Of a stretch of DNA of 10,470 bases, positions 1 through 6,738 are shown in pieces (the first letter of the stretch is position 1; each line of letters opens with the position of its first letter). The position numbers and the translations under genes were made by a program. The stretch covers positions 1 to 10,470 of the forward strand of contig CAMWNL010000019.1 of the NCBI GenBank assembly GCA_947175585.1, in the 5' to 3' direction. Below the pieces are notes generated by a model. The model was not told where the DNA came from. It saw only the letters and a list, made by a program, of their open reading frames with translations, and did not search any database. The stretch is from an uncultured Bacteroidales bacterium (GTDB lineage Bacteria; Bacteroidota; Bacteroidia; Bacteroidales; Muribaculaceae).

Positions 1-119
1 CGCTTTTACCAATACAAGCTGTTTTTCTGGTAAAATTGACATATTTAGTAGCCTTGTTCGAAAAAGTATCGCTACCTTTGTCTACAACATCGATTTTTTC
101 AAACTTATAATCTTTTGCA
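1..119. other. unassigned left edge, 119 bp
   Basis: This AT-rich stretch precedes the first confident gene. Several frames are open but short. A minus-strand frame opens with an ATG at 130 (MPDIAKDYKFEKIDVVDK...) and runs off the left edge; its charged, Lys/Asp-rich composition looks protein-like. It would, however, overlap the start of the plus-strand lipoprotein by 11 bp head to head, leaving no room for promoters. Plus-strand frames ending at 110 and 133 are also open, with the Phe/Ser/Leu-rich composition expected of an antisense shadow. I cannot decide whether any of them is a real gene end. No TAnnTTTG box is evident before the gene at 120. Confidence 0.3.
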
Positions 120-1151
120 ATGTCAGGCATTAAAAACAATATAGTTCGTCTTTTGACTTATCTGATATGTACATGTGTATTATGGAGTTGTGGCGACAGT
201 GATACTTTTACTATAGAAGGCACTGTCGATGGTAATGCCACCATAAATCTGAGATTTATTTATTATACAAATGGCACTCTCGTCAAAGGTCTGACCGCCG
301 CCCGTGACGGTAAGTTTGAATATAAAGGTGTCAGCACTACTCCAACAGTTGTTGAAATTCTCGACAATGACTACCGTCTGATGGGAAGAGTCTATGTAGC
401 AAATGGTGACCGCATAGAGTGTCACCTTACCCGAAACGCTCCAAACGCAATCAACGTGACCGGAAACGAAATCAGTGAAAGATGGGCTGAGTTTTTAAAT
501 AAGAATGCAAATCTATTGGAATCATCCGACGCCAACCTGATTATTGAAAAATATATCACAGAGCATGCAGATGACATCGTATCTACGCTATTAATGATTA
601 CTTCTTATGACGCTTCCAATGATGCATACAGAGCCGATTCAATAATGTCTATTATTAATCCGGAAGTACGGCCGTCAGTCATGGTCGAGGGATTCAACGC
701 TCTACTCCAGAGATTGGTAACTTCCACTGCTACAGAGCCGATGAGCCCAATATCCGGTATAAATATACGAGATTCATTAATTGAATTTAATCCTGCTGCT
801 AAAAAAATATCCATTATAGTGCTTTCTGATGCAGAATCAGGACGTCGTGACTCCATTGTTCCTGCTCTCAAACGACTCCATCGTAAATCTCTGCGCTCAA
901 AGTTGCAAATTGGTGACGTTTGCCTTGATCGCGATACCGCTACATGGCATCAGTCTGTACGACCTGACTCGGCCGGATGGTCTCAGATATGGGTCGCAGG
1001 AGCTTTAGCATCCCCCGGTATCGACCGCCTTGGGATCAGTCGCCTACCCTACTTTATTGTTACTGACTCCACCGGAAATCAAGTTTTGCGTACACCATCA
1101 ATAAAAAGAGTTGAGTCCTTTGTAGACGGTCTCATCTCTGATAATAAATAA
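120..1151 (+). CDS. DUF4369-type lipoprotein with redox-less thioredoxin-like C-terminus
   Basis: This is probably a cell-envelope lipoprotein: residues 9-23 are hydrophobic and end in a lipobox LWSC with the lipidated Cys at 24. The start at 120 is the first ATG after an in-frame TAA at 108-110. Residues about 29-103 (FTIEGTVDGNATINLRF..., then GKFEYKG and VYVANGDRIE) fit the DUF4369 N-terminal domain found in Bacteroidota thiol-disulfide-interchange-like lipoproteins. Residues 104-225 form a helical linker. Residues about 228-338 read like a degenerate thioredoxin/TlpA fold: a strand (KKISIIVLSD), a later SRLPYFIVTDSTGNQV segment resembling the cis-Pro strand (P310), and a closing helix. 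Where CXXC should follow the first strand the sequence is DAESGRRD, so no redox pair is present. The gene lies 7 bp before comM and is probably co-transcribed with it. The domain assignment is fairly safe; the biological role is unknown. Confidence 0.8.
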   Translation: MSGIKNNIVRLLTYLICTCVLWSCGDSDTFTIEGTVDGNATINLRFIYYTNGTLVKGLTAARDGKFEYKGVSTTPTVVEILDNDYRLMGRVYVANGDRIECHLTRNAPNAINVTGNEISERWAEFLNKNANLLESSDANLIIEKYITEHADDIVSTLLMITSYDASNDAYRADSIMSIINPEVRPSVMVEGFNALLQRLVTSTATEPMSPISGINIRDSLIEFNPAAKKISIIVLSDAESGRRDSIVPALKRLHRKSLRSKLQIGDVCLDRDTATWHQSVRPDSAGWSQIWVAGALASPGIDRLGISRLPYFIVTDSTGNQVLRTPSIKRVESFVDGLISDNK

Positions 1152-1158
1152 AAAAGCT

Positions 1159-2721
1159 ATGCTGATAAAGACATACGGAGCCGCCGTACAAGGTATTGAC
1201 GCAATTGTAATCACAATTGAAGTAGCCGTAAGTCGTGGTTTCGTCTACACGATAGTCGGGCTACCTGACACTGCTATCAAAGAGAGTAATGAACGTGTCC
1301 GCTCGGCCATGCGTGAATCAGGCTTCGAATTTCCTCGCCGCTCTGTTGTCGTGAACCTCGCTCCGGCTGACGTCAGAAAAGAGGGATCAGCCTATGACCT
1401 CCCGATAGCTATTGGCATACTTACCGCTTCTGAAGAAATTACCGCTCCGGGCATTGACCGCTATATGATGATGGGAGAACTGTCACTCGATGGTACGCTT
1501 TTACCTATCCGCGGCGTGCTGCCTATGGCAATTGAGGCCCGACGGGCAGGTTTTAAGGCCATGATAGTACCTAAGGCCAACGCAACCGAAGCCGCCGTGG
1601 TCAATGATGTTGATGTCTATGGAGCTGAAAATCTACGTGAAGTTATTGATTTTATCAGCGGTCGCACATTGATAGAACCTACCGTTGTCAATACCCGGGA
1701 AGAGTTTGCGACGGCTCGCCAGATCTTTGATTTCGATTTTTCAGAAGTCAAAGGTCAGGAGAATGTTAAACGCGCCTTTGAAGTCGCATGTGCCGGCGGT
1801 CATAATATACTTTTAGTCGGACCTCCCGGTTCGGGTAAATCAATGATGGCAAAACGACTGCCTTCAATTATGCCTCCGTTGACACTTCGCGAAGCACTCG
1901 AAACAACAAAAATCCATTCCGTTGCCGGCAAGCTGAACCGTGGTTCGAAGTTGATGTCTCACCGGCCTTTCCGCTCCCCTCACCACACTATCTCACCTGT
2001 AGCACTCGTAGGAGGCGGATCATCACCAAAACCCGGAGAAATTTCTCTTGCCCATAATGGTATTTTGTTTCTTGATGAGTTCCCTGAATTCACTCGTCCG
2101 GTACTTGAAGTGATGAGACAACCCCTCGAAGACCGTCATATATCAGTGTCGCGTGCACGCTATACTATAGATTATCCGGCCTCGTTTATGCTCGTGGCAT
2201 CGATGAATCCTTGCCCGTGCGGTTACTATAACCACCCCACAAAACCGTGTACCTGTATGCCCGGACAGGTAAGTAAATACCTCAACAGAATTTCAGGTCC
2301 CCTACTCGACCGCATAGACATACAGGTCGAAATTCTCCCGGTACCGTTTCAGAGACTTTCATCTGACGAAGCAGCAGAGACAAGCGATACAATTCGTGAA
2401 CGTGTTATCAAAGCACGAGCCATACAGGAAGAACGTTTTGCCTCCGAACATGAAGTCAACTGCAATGCACAGATGAATTCCCGACTGATAAAACAGTGGT
2501 GTAAACTCGATGACGAAACGATGAAGATTCTCGAAACGGCCATGACCAAGTTCGACATGAGTGCGCGTGCCTACGACCGAATACTTAAAGTAGCCCGGAC
2601 TATTGCCGATCTTGACGGATCTACCGACATCCGTCCGACTCACATGCGCGAAGCGGTGTCCTACCGAAACCTTGACCGTGGTAACTGGGGTGCAACCAAA
2701 GACCTGCCATTTCACGGATAA
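1159..2721 (+). CDS. comM: ComM/YifB family Mg-chelatase-like AAA+ ATPase
   Basis: This is a 520-residue full-length member of the YifB/ComM family. In naturally transformable bacteria ComM acts as a hexameric helicase promoting branch migration during recombination of incoming DNA; in Bacteroidota its role is inferred only. The layout is the N-terminal ChlI/Lon-S5-like domain (about 1-175, with VGLPDTAIKESNERVRSA and the GELSLDG motif), then the AAA+ core with Walker A GPPGSGKS at 221-228 and Walker B GILFLDEF at 301-308. The SHRPFRSPHHT motif lies at 267-277. A Cys cluster follows (C352, C354, C364, C366), and the C-terminal Mg-chelatase helical domain runs from about 410 to 505. The 3' end matters: its final codons (DRGNWGATKDLPFHG) are repeated with variation at 5304-5348, so the current tail may be a replacement brought in by the adjacent cassette. 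Confidence 0.95.
   Translation: MLIKTYGAAVQGIDAIVITIEVAVSRGFVYTIVGLPDTAIKESNERVRSAMRESGFEFPRRSVVVNLAPADVRKEGSAYDLPIAIGILTASEEITAPGIDRYMMMGELSLDGTLLPIRGVLPMAIEARRAGFKAMIVPKANATEAAVVNDVDVYGAENLREVIDFISGRTLIEPTVVNTREEFATARQIFDFDFSEVKGQENVKRAFEVACAGGHNILLVGPPGSGKSMMAKRLPSIMPPLTLREALETTKIHSVAGKLNRGSKLMSHRPFRSPHHTISPVALVGGGSSPKPGEISLAHNGILFLDEFPEFTRPVLEVMRQPLEDRHISVSRARYTIDYPASFMLVASMNPCPCGYYNHPTKPCTCMPGQVSKYLNRISGPLLDRIDIQVEILPVPFQRLSSDEAAETSDTIRERVIKARAIQEERFASEHEVNCNAQMNSRLIKQWCKLDDETMKILETAMTKFDMSARAYDRILKVARTIADLDGSTDIRPTHMREAVSYRNLDRGNWGATKDLPFHG
2672..2696 (+). repeat. direct repeat copy 1, inside the 3' end of comM
   Basis: These are the 25 bases identical to 5305-5329; they begin TTGACCGTGGTAACTGG and encode most of DRGNWGAT. 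With six mismatches the similarity extends to the 42 bases 2671-2712. Here the reading continues KDLPFHG to the stop at 2719-2721, two residues longer than the other copy. It is the candidate left junction of the cassette. Confidence 0.9.
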
Positions 2722-2737
2722 CGACATACGACTATTC

Positions 2738-2749
2738 TAAAAATTTTTA
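2738..2749. other. 12-bp A/T palindrome after comM
   Basis: A5T5 flanked by T and A forms a perfect palindrome in the 39-bp gap between the comM stop and the transglutaminase-like gene. It has no G/C stem, so it is not a convincing rho-independent terminator. TAAGTGTG at 2748-2755 differs from TAnnTTTG at one position but has no clear -33 partner. I therefore cannot say whether the cassette has its own promoter or relies on read-through from comM. Confidence 0.3.
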
Positions 2750-2760
2750 AGTGTGATTAT

Positions 2761-3813
2761 ATGCAAAAGATTACAAACTTAATCATATTCCTGTTGTTGG
2801 CTACTTGTAAAATAACAGCAAGTCCTAGAGATACAATTTATTACGAGAATAATAAGAAATTATTATATGACACGATACCATACATGATTAGAGATCAAGC
2901 CTTCCTTTGTGCGTTTAATGAACTTCAGATGATGTTTACTGGTATTAAGACATACTCTCTGAAAAGAGCTGAGTTTATTGTTGAATGGGCATATTCCGGA
3001 GGAAAAATGGAGTACTCAAAATTTTGCCATGATATAGATAGTGTAACTAATATTCTAAAGAATTTTATCAAAGTAAATAATATTCAGCAATTTATCACTG
3101 CTCCAAACTTCGCTCTATTTGAATACTTTACTAAACCAAGTCCTATGAATGAGAACAAAGCTTTCGTTTATGACTTTGACGATTTTACTGGTGAAAAAGA
3201 TTTTAGAAAGCAGTTCGTCACCAAAGTAATGGAAACTCATACAGGTCAATGCACATCATTACCATTATATTATAAAATATTATGCGATGAACTTGGTGGT
3301 CAATCATTTCTTGCTTTTGCTCCACGACACATGTATATTAAACATATCGGAGAAGATGGTAAATGGGTGAATATAGAACTCACCAACGGTCACTTCGTCC
3401 GTGACGAATGGATGATACAAACAAGTCAAATCAGCACAGAAGCAATACGCAACGGAGTATTTTTGACAGCCCTTTCTGAAAAAGAAAATATTGCATTTAT
3501 GATAACACAATTGGGGAAAGCCTACCATCAGAAATATAATTCATGGGATTACTTTCCACTGCAATGCGCAGAAGAGGTACTAAAATTATTACCAAACTTT
3601 TGTGATGCTCTTATATTAAAACTTTGTGTTCATCAGCAACTAGGTCGTAATTATCTATACAAATATGGACAGATACGTTCAAATTACGCAGACTATAATT
3701 ATGGAGAGTTTAAGCGAATGATAAACACGCTTGATAGTCTTGGATATTCTCAGCAGACAGACGACGAATACAAAAATAGCGTTGAAAAAGCATTAAATGA
3801 TATTAAAAAATAA
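2761..3813 (+). CDS. secreted transglutaminase-like (SirB1-like) protein with helical C-terminus
   Basis: This 350-residue protein has an N-terminal hydrophobic segment (NLIIFLLLATCKITA). It ends either in a lipobox (LATC, Cys 16) or in a signal-peptidase I site near A20, so export is likely but the anchoring is unclear. The middle carries a papain/transglutaminase-like triad pattern: GQCTSLPLYYKILCDELGG with candidate nucleophile C164, PRHMYI with candidate H190, and WVNIELTNG at 202-210 with N204 or E206 as third residue. The arrangement, including W-N-I-E-x-T-x-G, recalls the SirB1-like transglutaminase group. Residues about 235-345 are helical and TPR-like. It is the first gene of the AT-rich cassette, 9 bp before the RHS-tip gene. 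Its partner or substrate is unknown; acting on the neighbouring RHS-tip protein is a speculative possibility. Confidence 0.7.
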   Translation: MQKITNLIIFLLLATCKITASPRDTIYYENNKKLLYDTIPYMIRDQAFLCAFNELQMMFTGIKTYSLKRAEFIVEWAYSGGKMEYSKFCHDIDSVTNILKNFIKVNNIQQFITAPNFALFEYFTKPSPMNENKAFVYDFDDFTGEKDFRKQFVTKVMETHTGQCTSLPLYYKILCDELGGQSFLAFAPRHMYIKHIGEDGKWVNIELTNGHFVRDEWMIQTSQISTEAIRNGVFLTALSEKENIAFMITQLGKAYHQKYNSWDYFPLQCAEEVLKLLPNFCDALILKLCVHQQLGRNYLYKYGQIRSNYADYNYGEFKRMINTLDSLGYSQQTDDEYKNSVEKALNDIKK

Positions 3814-3822
3814 AATTAAAAA

Positions 3823-4854
3823 ATGGATTTAATAGTTTCAATAAGAGATATTAGGATTATTTTACAGATAATCTTTTTAATAAGCATAGGAATAAACACA
3901 TCAGCCCAAAGTCCTTATGCTGTTTTCGGAGATAATTCAGAAATGCTTGAGGCAAAGAGTCTACCTACTTCACTCATTTATAGTATAGAAGTTAGAAAAA
4001 CTAATGGAAACTCACTTTATGCATACTTTGATCTAAATAAAGGTATTGTAACATTATTCGATACTGAAGATAACATCTTTATGCATGATAGCATAAGCAT
4101 TAGTGAAAAGGCAATGTTTACCACAGTCGATCCTCACGCAGGAAACTACTATAACTTAAATACGTATACCTATTGTGGTGGAAATCCTATTAATGCGATA
4201 GATATAGATGGCAAAGATTGGTATCAAAATAACCAAACATCATATTATACTTGGTTTGATGGAGATGAAGAAAGAGAAGGATTTACTTATATTGGTGGCA
4301 AAGGTTGTGTACTTGGCGAAGAATTTGAAAATATTCTGAATAATGTACTCTGCGGCAAGGATGGCTTAGGGCTAGAAAGTTTATATAGTAATGGTTTTAC
4401 ATTTGATATTGCTCCAATTGATAAAGGCGGATTAATAGGTTCGAAAGAACGCGGATGGGATTTCTTTGACGAATTTGTTGATGGATCTGGTCCAGAGTTT
4501 ACGGTTCTATTAGAGAATCACCCATATACACAAGCGATAATGAATGATGACTTCGCGGTAAATAGCCAAAATATCGTTAGATCTAGAGGTAAAAATGGTC
4601 AGTATACAAATGTTGGAAGATCTGCATTTTTCCCTTGGCAGGCAAGTCTATTAAGTCCTATGCAATTCATTGGAACATATAGATATGATGGATATAGTAG
4701 TAATGACGGCAAATCTATATATAACATAGCAACAGACTCGAAAAGTGTCACTTCACTTGGTTATCATATACCATTCCTCAGTAATCATAGGAGAAGTAAG
4801 CAAAACTCATTTGGAAATACCTATCAATTTTATTTATGGAAATCAACAAGATGA
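3823..4854 (+). CDS. orphan RHS-core tip protein with unassigned C-terminal domain
   Basis: A 343-residue protein whose N-terminal hydrophobic segment (about 11-28) ends TSA, with predicted cleavage before QSPYAVFGDN. Residues about 97-132 carry the end of an RHS repeat-associated core: FTTVDPHAGNYYNLNTY, then TYCGGNPINAIDIDGKDW, matching the usual DP..A..YY..SPY.Y..NNP.N.IDPDG pattern. In full RHS/YD-repeat toxins this motif is the hinge before the variable toxic tip, and proteins are usually over 1000 residues; here the repeats are absent and a short secreted N-terminus replaces them. The tip (132-343) contains WDFFDEFVDGSGPEFTVLLE, TYRYDGYSSNDG and a basic HRRSKQNSFGNTYQFYLWK end. I do not recognise a nuclease, deaminase, ADP-ribosyltransferase or other catalytic motif. 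It overlaps the next gene by ATGA, as toxin-immunity pairs often do. Toxic activity is not shown. Confidence 0.75.
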   Translation: MDLIVSIRDIRIILQIIFLISIGINTSAQSPYAVFGDNSEMLEAKSLPTSLIYSIEVRKTNGNSLYAYFDLNKGIVTLFDTEDNIFMHDSISISEKAMFTTVDPHAGNYYNLNTYTYCGGNPINAIDIDGKDWYQNNQTSYYTWFDGDEEREGFTYIGGKGCVLGEEFENILNNVLCGKDGLGLESLYSNGFTFDIAPIDKGGLIGSKERGWDFFDEFVDGSGPEFTVLLENHPYTQAIMNDDFAVNSQNIVRSRGKNGQYTNVGRSAFFPWQASLLSPMQFIGTYRYDGYSSNDGKSIYNIATDSKSVTSLGYHIPFLSNHRRSKQNSFGNTYQFYLWKSTR

Positions 4855-5303
4855 AATACATATATATAATCTTGGTGTGTATCGCCTCACTGTTAATTCT
4901 GAATGACTATTTCTGCTATAGCAGGAGAATTGGTAATACTCGTTTCTATCTTGTAGAAACAATGGCCAATTCAAAAGATGGTAAACCATTAGCAGGACTA
5001 TTTTATAAGCCTACTGCTGTTTCAAGCTATAACGGTGAGAATACACCGGGATTTCCAAAAACGATCTTATGGAATGAGCATTATATTATATCTAAGAACT
5101 TTGATGGAAACAATGATGAGATTGTCGAGTATATAATTATTAATATGGATAGTATTAAACCTGAATTTGGTGAGATGAAAAAAGTAAACAGATTTCATGA
5201 TGAGAATACATATTACAATTATTTGAGACAAATTAATTTATCCGAAGCTGACATGAGTCATACAGACAATCATATAGTATGGTGGCAATCGTTATATTGG
5301 TAA
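4851..5303 (+). CDS. small membrane-anchored protein, candidate immunity partner
   Basis: This 150-residue protein follows the RHS-tip gene. I chose the ATG at 4851 because it overlaps the upstream TGA as ATGA, a common translational-coupling arrangement, and gives MKYIYIILVCIASLLIL, a proper N-terminal hydrophobic anchor. The in-frame ATG at 4836 would add five residues and lie inside the RHS-tip gene. The rest (RFYLVET, GFPKTILWNEHYIISKN, EIVEYIIINMDS, then aromatic WWQSLYW) is a compact mixed strand/helix domain with no catalytic motif. It faintly recalls small Bacteroidota lipoproteins of the DUF3997 kind, but that is from memory. Position after an RHS tip makes an immunity role the natural guess, and an envelope anchor would suit a toxin met outside the cytoplasm. 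Its stop codon directly abuts the second comM-end copy, in the same frame. Confidence 0.7.
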   Translation: MKYIYIILVCIASLLILNDYFCYSRRIGNTRFYLVETMANSKDGKPLAGLFYKPTAVSSYNGENTPGFPKTILWNEHYIISKNFDGNNDEIVEYIIINMDSIKPEFGEMKKVNRFHDENTYYNYLRQINLSEADMSHTDNHIVWWQSLYW

Positions 5304-5348
5304 TTTGACCGTGGTAACTGGGGTGCAACTAAAGATATTCCATTCTAA
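5304..5348 (+). pseudogene. remnant of comM 3' end (14 codons plus stop)
   Basis: Reading from 5304 gives FDRGNWGATKDIPF and then TAA at 5346-5348, matching the comM tail LDRGNWGATKDLPFHG. Over 42 bases it differs from 2671-2712 at six positions. Three of the five altered codons are synonymous and the other two are conservative (Leu/Phe, Leu/Ile). That pattern points to two separately evolved comM tails, not a fresh duplication. The DUF389 start follows 17 bp later, a spacing that fits a former comM-DUF389 operon. Confidence 0.85.
5305..5329 (+). repeat. direct repeat copy 2, candidate right junction
   Basis: Twenty-five bases identical to 2672-2696. It begins one base after the stop-adjacent codon boundary that follows the small cassette gene. 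If integration was site-specific, the crossover lay within this identical block; if homologous, it lay here or further into comM. Confidence 0.9.
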
Positions 5349-5365
5349 ACACAAAGTATTGATGC

Positions 5366-6730
5366 ATGAAATCCATTGATATCAGAGATCTGAAAAATAG
5401 CCTGAAGGGGTATTTTGACATAACCGATTATCTTATTCCTCAGGCTGAAGCCGAGCAAGCTATCCGCGAAGGTGTGTCTTTCAGAGGAATCAACATACTT
5501 ATTCTTATCGTCGCTATTTTTATTGCTTCGTTAGGACTCAATACCAACTCTACGGCAGTGATTATCGGCGCGATGTTGATTTCTCCGCTTATGGGACCTA
5601 TTATCGGCATAGGTTTAGCAGTAGGCATTCATGACTTTGACCTGATGAAGCGTGCGTTTCGCAATCTTATGATGGCAACATTATTCAGCGTAGCGACTTC
5701 GTGTATCTACTTTTTAATATCGCCTGTAAACGAGGCACACAGCGAGCTTCTCGCTCGTACATCACCGACTATTTACGACGTTTTTATCGGCTTTTTTGGT
5801 GGTGCAGCCGGAATACTTGCTATCGGTAGTCGTGTTAAAGGAAATGTAATCCCCGGCGTAGCAATCGCTACCGCTCTTATGCCACCGCTATGCACAGTCG
5901 GCTACGGTCTGGCCACTTTTCAGATGCACTATTTCTTCGGTGCTCTATTTCTATTTTTCATTAACTCAGTCTTTATCGCATGTGCAACCACAGTAGGAGT
6001 AAAACTGATGAACTATCATATAAAGGACTTTTCTAACCCTCAGAGAGCCCGTAAGGTTCGCAATATTGTGTATTCAATAGCTATCCTTACTATGATACCC
6101 TCTTGCTATCTTACTTACCGCATGTATCAGCAATCAACCTTCATCAGTAACTGCAATAACTTTGTCGACCAACAATTCAACTTCGAAGGTACACAAGTGC
6201 TTCATTCGAGTGCGGTGATGGAAGGCAAACATAAGACCCTGACAGTAAGCCTAGTCGGCAAAATATTGCCCACAGATTCACTTACGCTCGCCCTGACCGA
6301 CCGTTTACCTGAATACAATCTCGGAGGCACTACCTTACGCATAATTCAAGGTGATAATGCAGATGGAAATTTTGATGCCACTCAAGCGACCTCGACTATG
6401 CTTCGCGATATGTATCAGGTTACTCAGAATACCATTAATTCACAACGGGAAACTATAGACTCTCTACGCGCTGTCAACGCCGTGGCTGTGGCTAATGACA
6501 CTATCGCAGCCCGGATTTCTCCGGAAATTAAAGTTCTGTTTCCTGAAATCAAAGATATTGCTATCACGCGTGCTATATCAAGCAGTATTGATTCGATGCG
6601 TCTCGACACTATCAATGTCGTATTGGTTAGTTATAATAGACCAATGGGAGTCGCCCAATCCCAAAAATTTAAAGAGTATCTTGAAGCCCGTCTCGACAAA
6701 AAAGATATTATAATAGTATCGACAAAATAA
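5366..6730 (+). CDS. DUF389 family (TIGR00341-like) inner-membrane protein
   Basis: A 454-residue membrane protein of the DUF389 family, function unknown. Residues 41-57, 65-89, 100-120, 136-154, about 160-183, 190-210 and 233-251 are hydrophobic, giving roughly seven membrane segments. Family hallmarks are visible: NSTAVIIGAMLISPLMGPI at 61-79 and IATALMPPLCTVGYG at 167-181. The last 200 residues (about 255-454) are soluble, strand/helix in character, with a Ser/Thr-rich helical stretch (QNTINSQRETIDSLRAVNAV) and a strand-rich end (DTINVVLVSYN...DIIIVSTK). This tail is long compared with minimal members. The gene was probably next to comM before the cassette arrived. It converges on xerD with only 8 bp between stops and no visible terminator hairpin. 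Confidence 0.85.
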   Translation: MKSIDIRDLKNSLKGYFDITDYLIPQAEAEQAIREGVSFRGINILILIVAIFIASLGLNTNSTAVIIGAMLISPLMGPIIGIGLAVGIHDFDLMKRAFRNLMMATLFSVATSCIYFLISPVNEAHSELLARTSPTIYDVFIGFFGGAAGILAIGSRVKGNVIPGVAIATALMPPLCTVGYGLATFQMHYFFGALFLFFINSVFIACATTVGVKLMNYHIKDFSNPQRARKVRNIVYSIAILTMIPSCYLTYRMYQQSTFISNCNNFVDQQFNFEGTQVLHSSAVMEGKHKTLTVSLVGKILPTDSLTLALTDRLPEYNLGGTTLRIIQGDNADGNFDATQATSTMLRDMYQVTQNTINSQRETIDSLRAVNAVAVANDTIAARISPEIKVLFPEIKDIAITRAISSSIDSMRLDTINVVLVSYNRPMGVAQSQKFKEYLEARLDKKDIIIVSTK

Positions 6731-6738
6731 CAACGTCA

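Larger units (their letters stand above)
2672..5329 (+). mobile_element. putative integrated three-gene cassette flanked by comM 3'-end repeats
   Basis: A 25-bp identical direct repeat from the comM 3' end bounds this segment (2672-2696 and 5305-5329), and the copies are 2633 bp apart. The interior is much richer in A+T than its flanks: 13 of 60 bases are G/C at 3841-3900, against 34 of 60 at 1321-1380 in comM and 26 of 60 at 5581-5640 in the DUF389 gene. All three cassette genes run the same way as comM. The second copy keeps the comM reading frame and its stop, which is what a displaced original gene end looks like after integration at a 3' end. The cassette has no integrase or transposase and no obvious terminal inverted repeats. 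Entry may therefore have been by homologous recombination through comM and a flank, or by a recombinase acting in trans. Imported status is inference; the repeat and composition are seen directly. Confidence 0.65.

Noticed and set aside
1-130. Minus-strand open frame starting at 130 and running off the left edge
   Set aside because: The composition is protein-like, but it would overlap the lipoprotein start head to head with no promoter space, and I recognise no family. It is recorded as ambiguous edge sequence only.
2738-2749. A5T5 palindrome as a rho-independent terminator of comM
   Set aside because: There is no G/C-containing stem, so any hairpin would be too weak.
3823-4854. The RHS-tip gene as a broken remnant of a full-length RHS gene
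   Set aside because: It has its own start, signal peptide and a dedicated N-terminal segment, and no RHS/YD repeats or frameshifted pieces occur upstream. It reads as an intact short gene.
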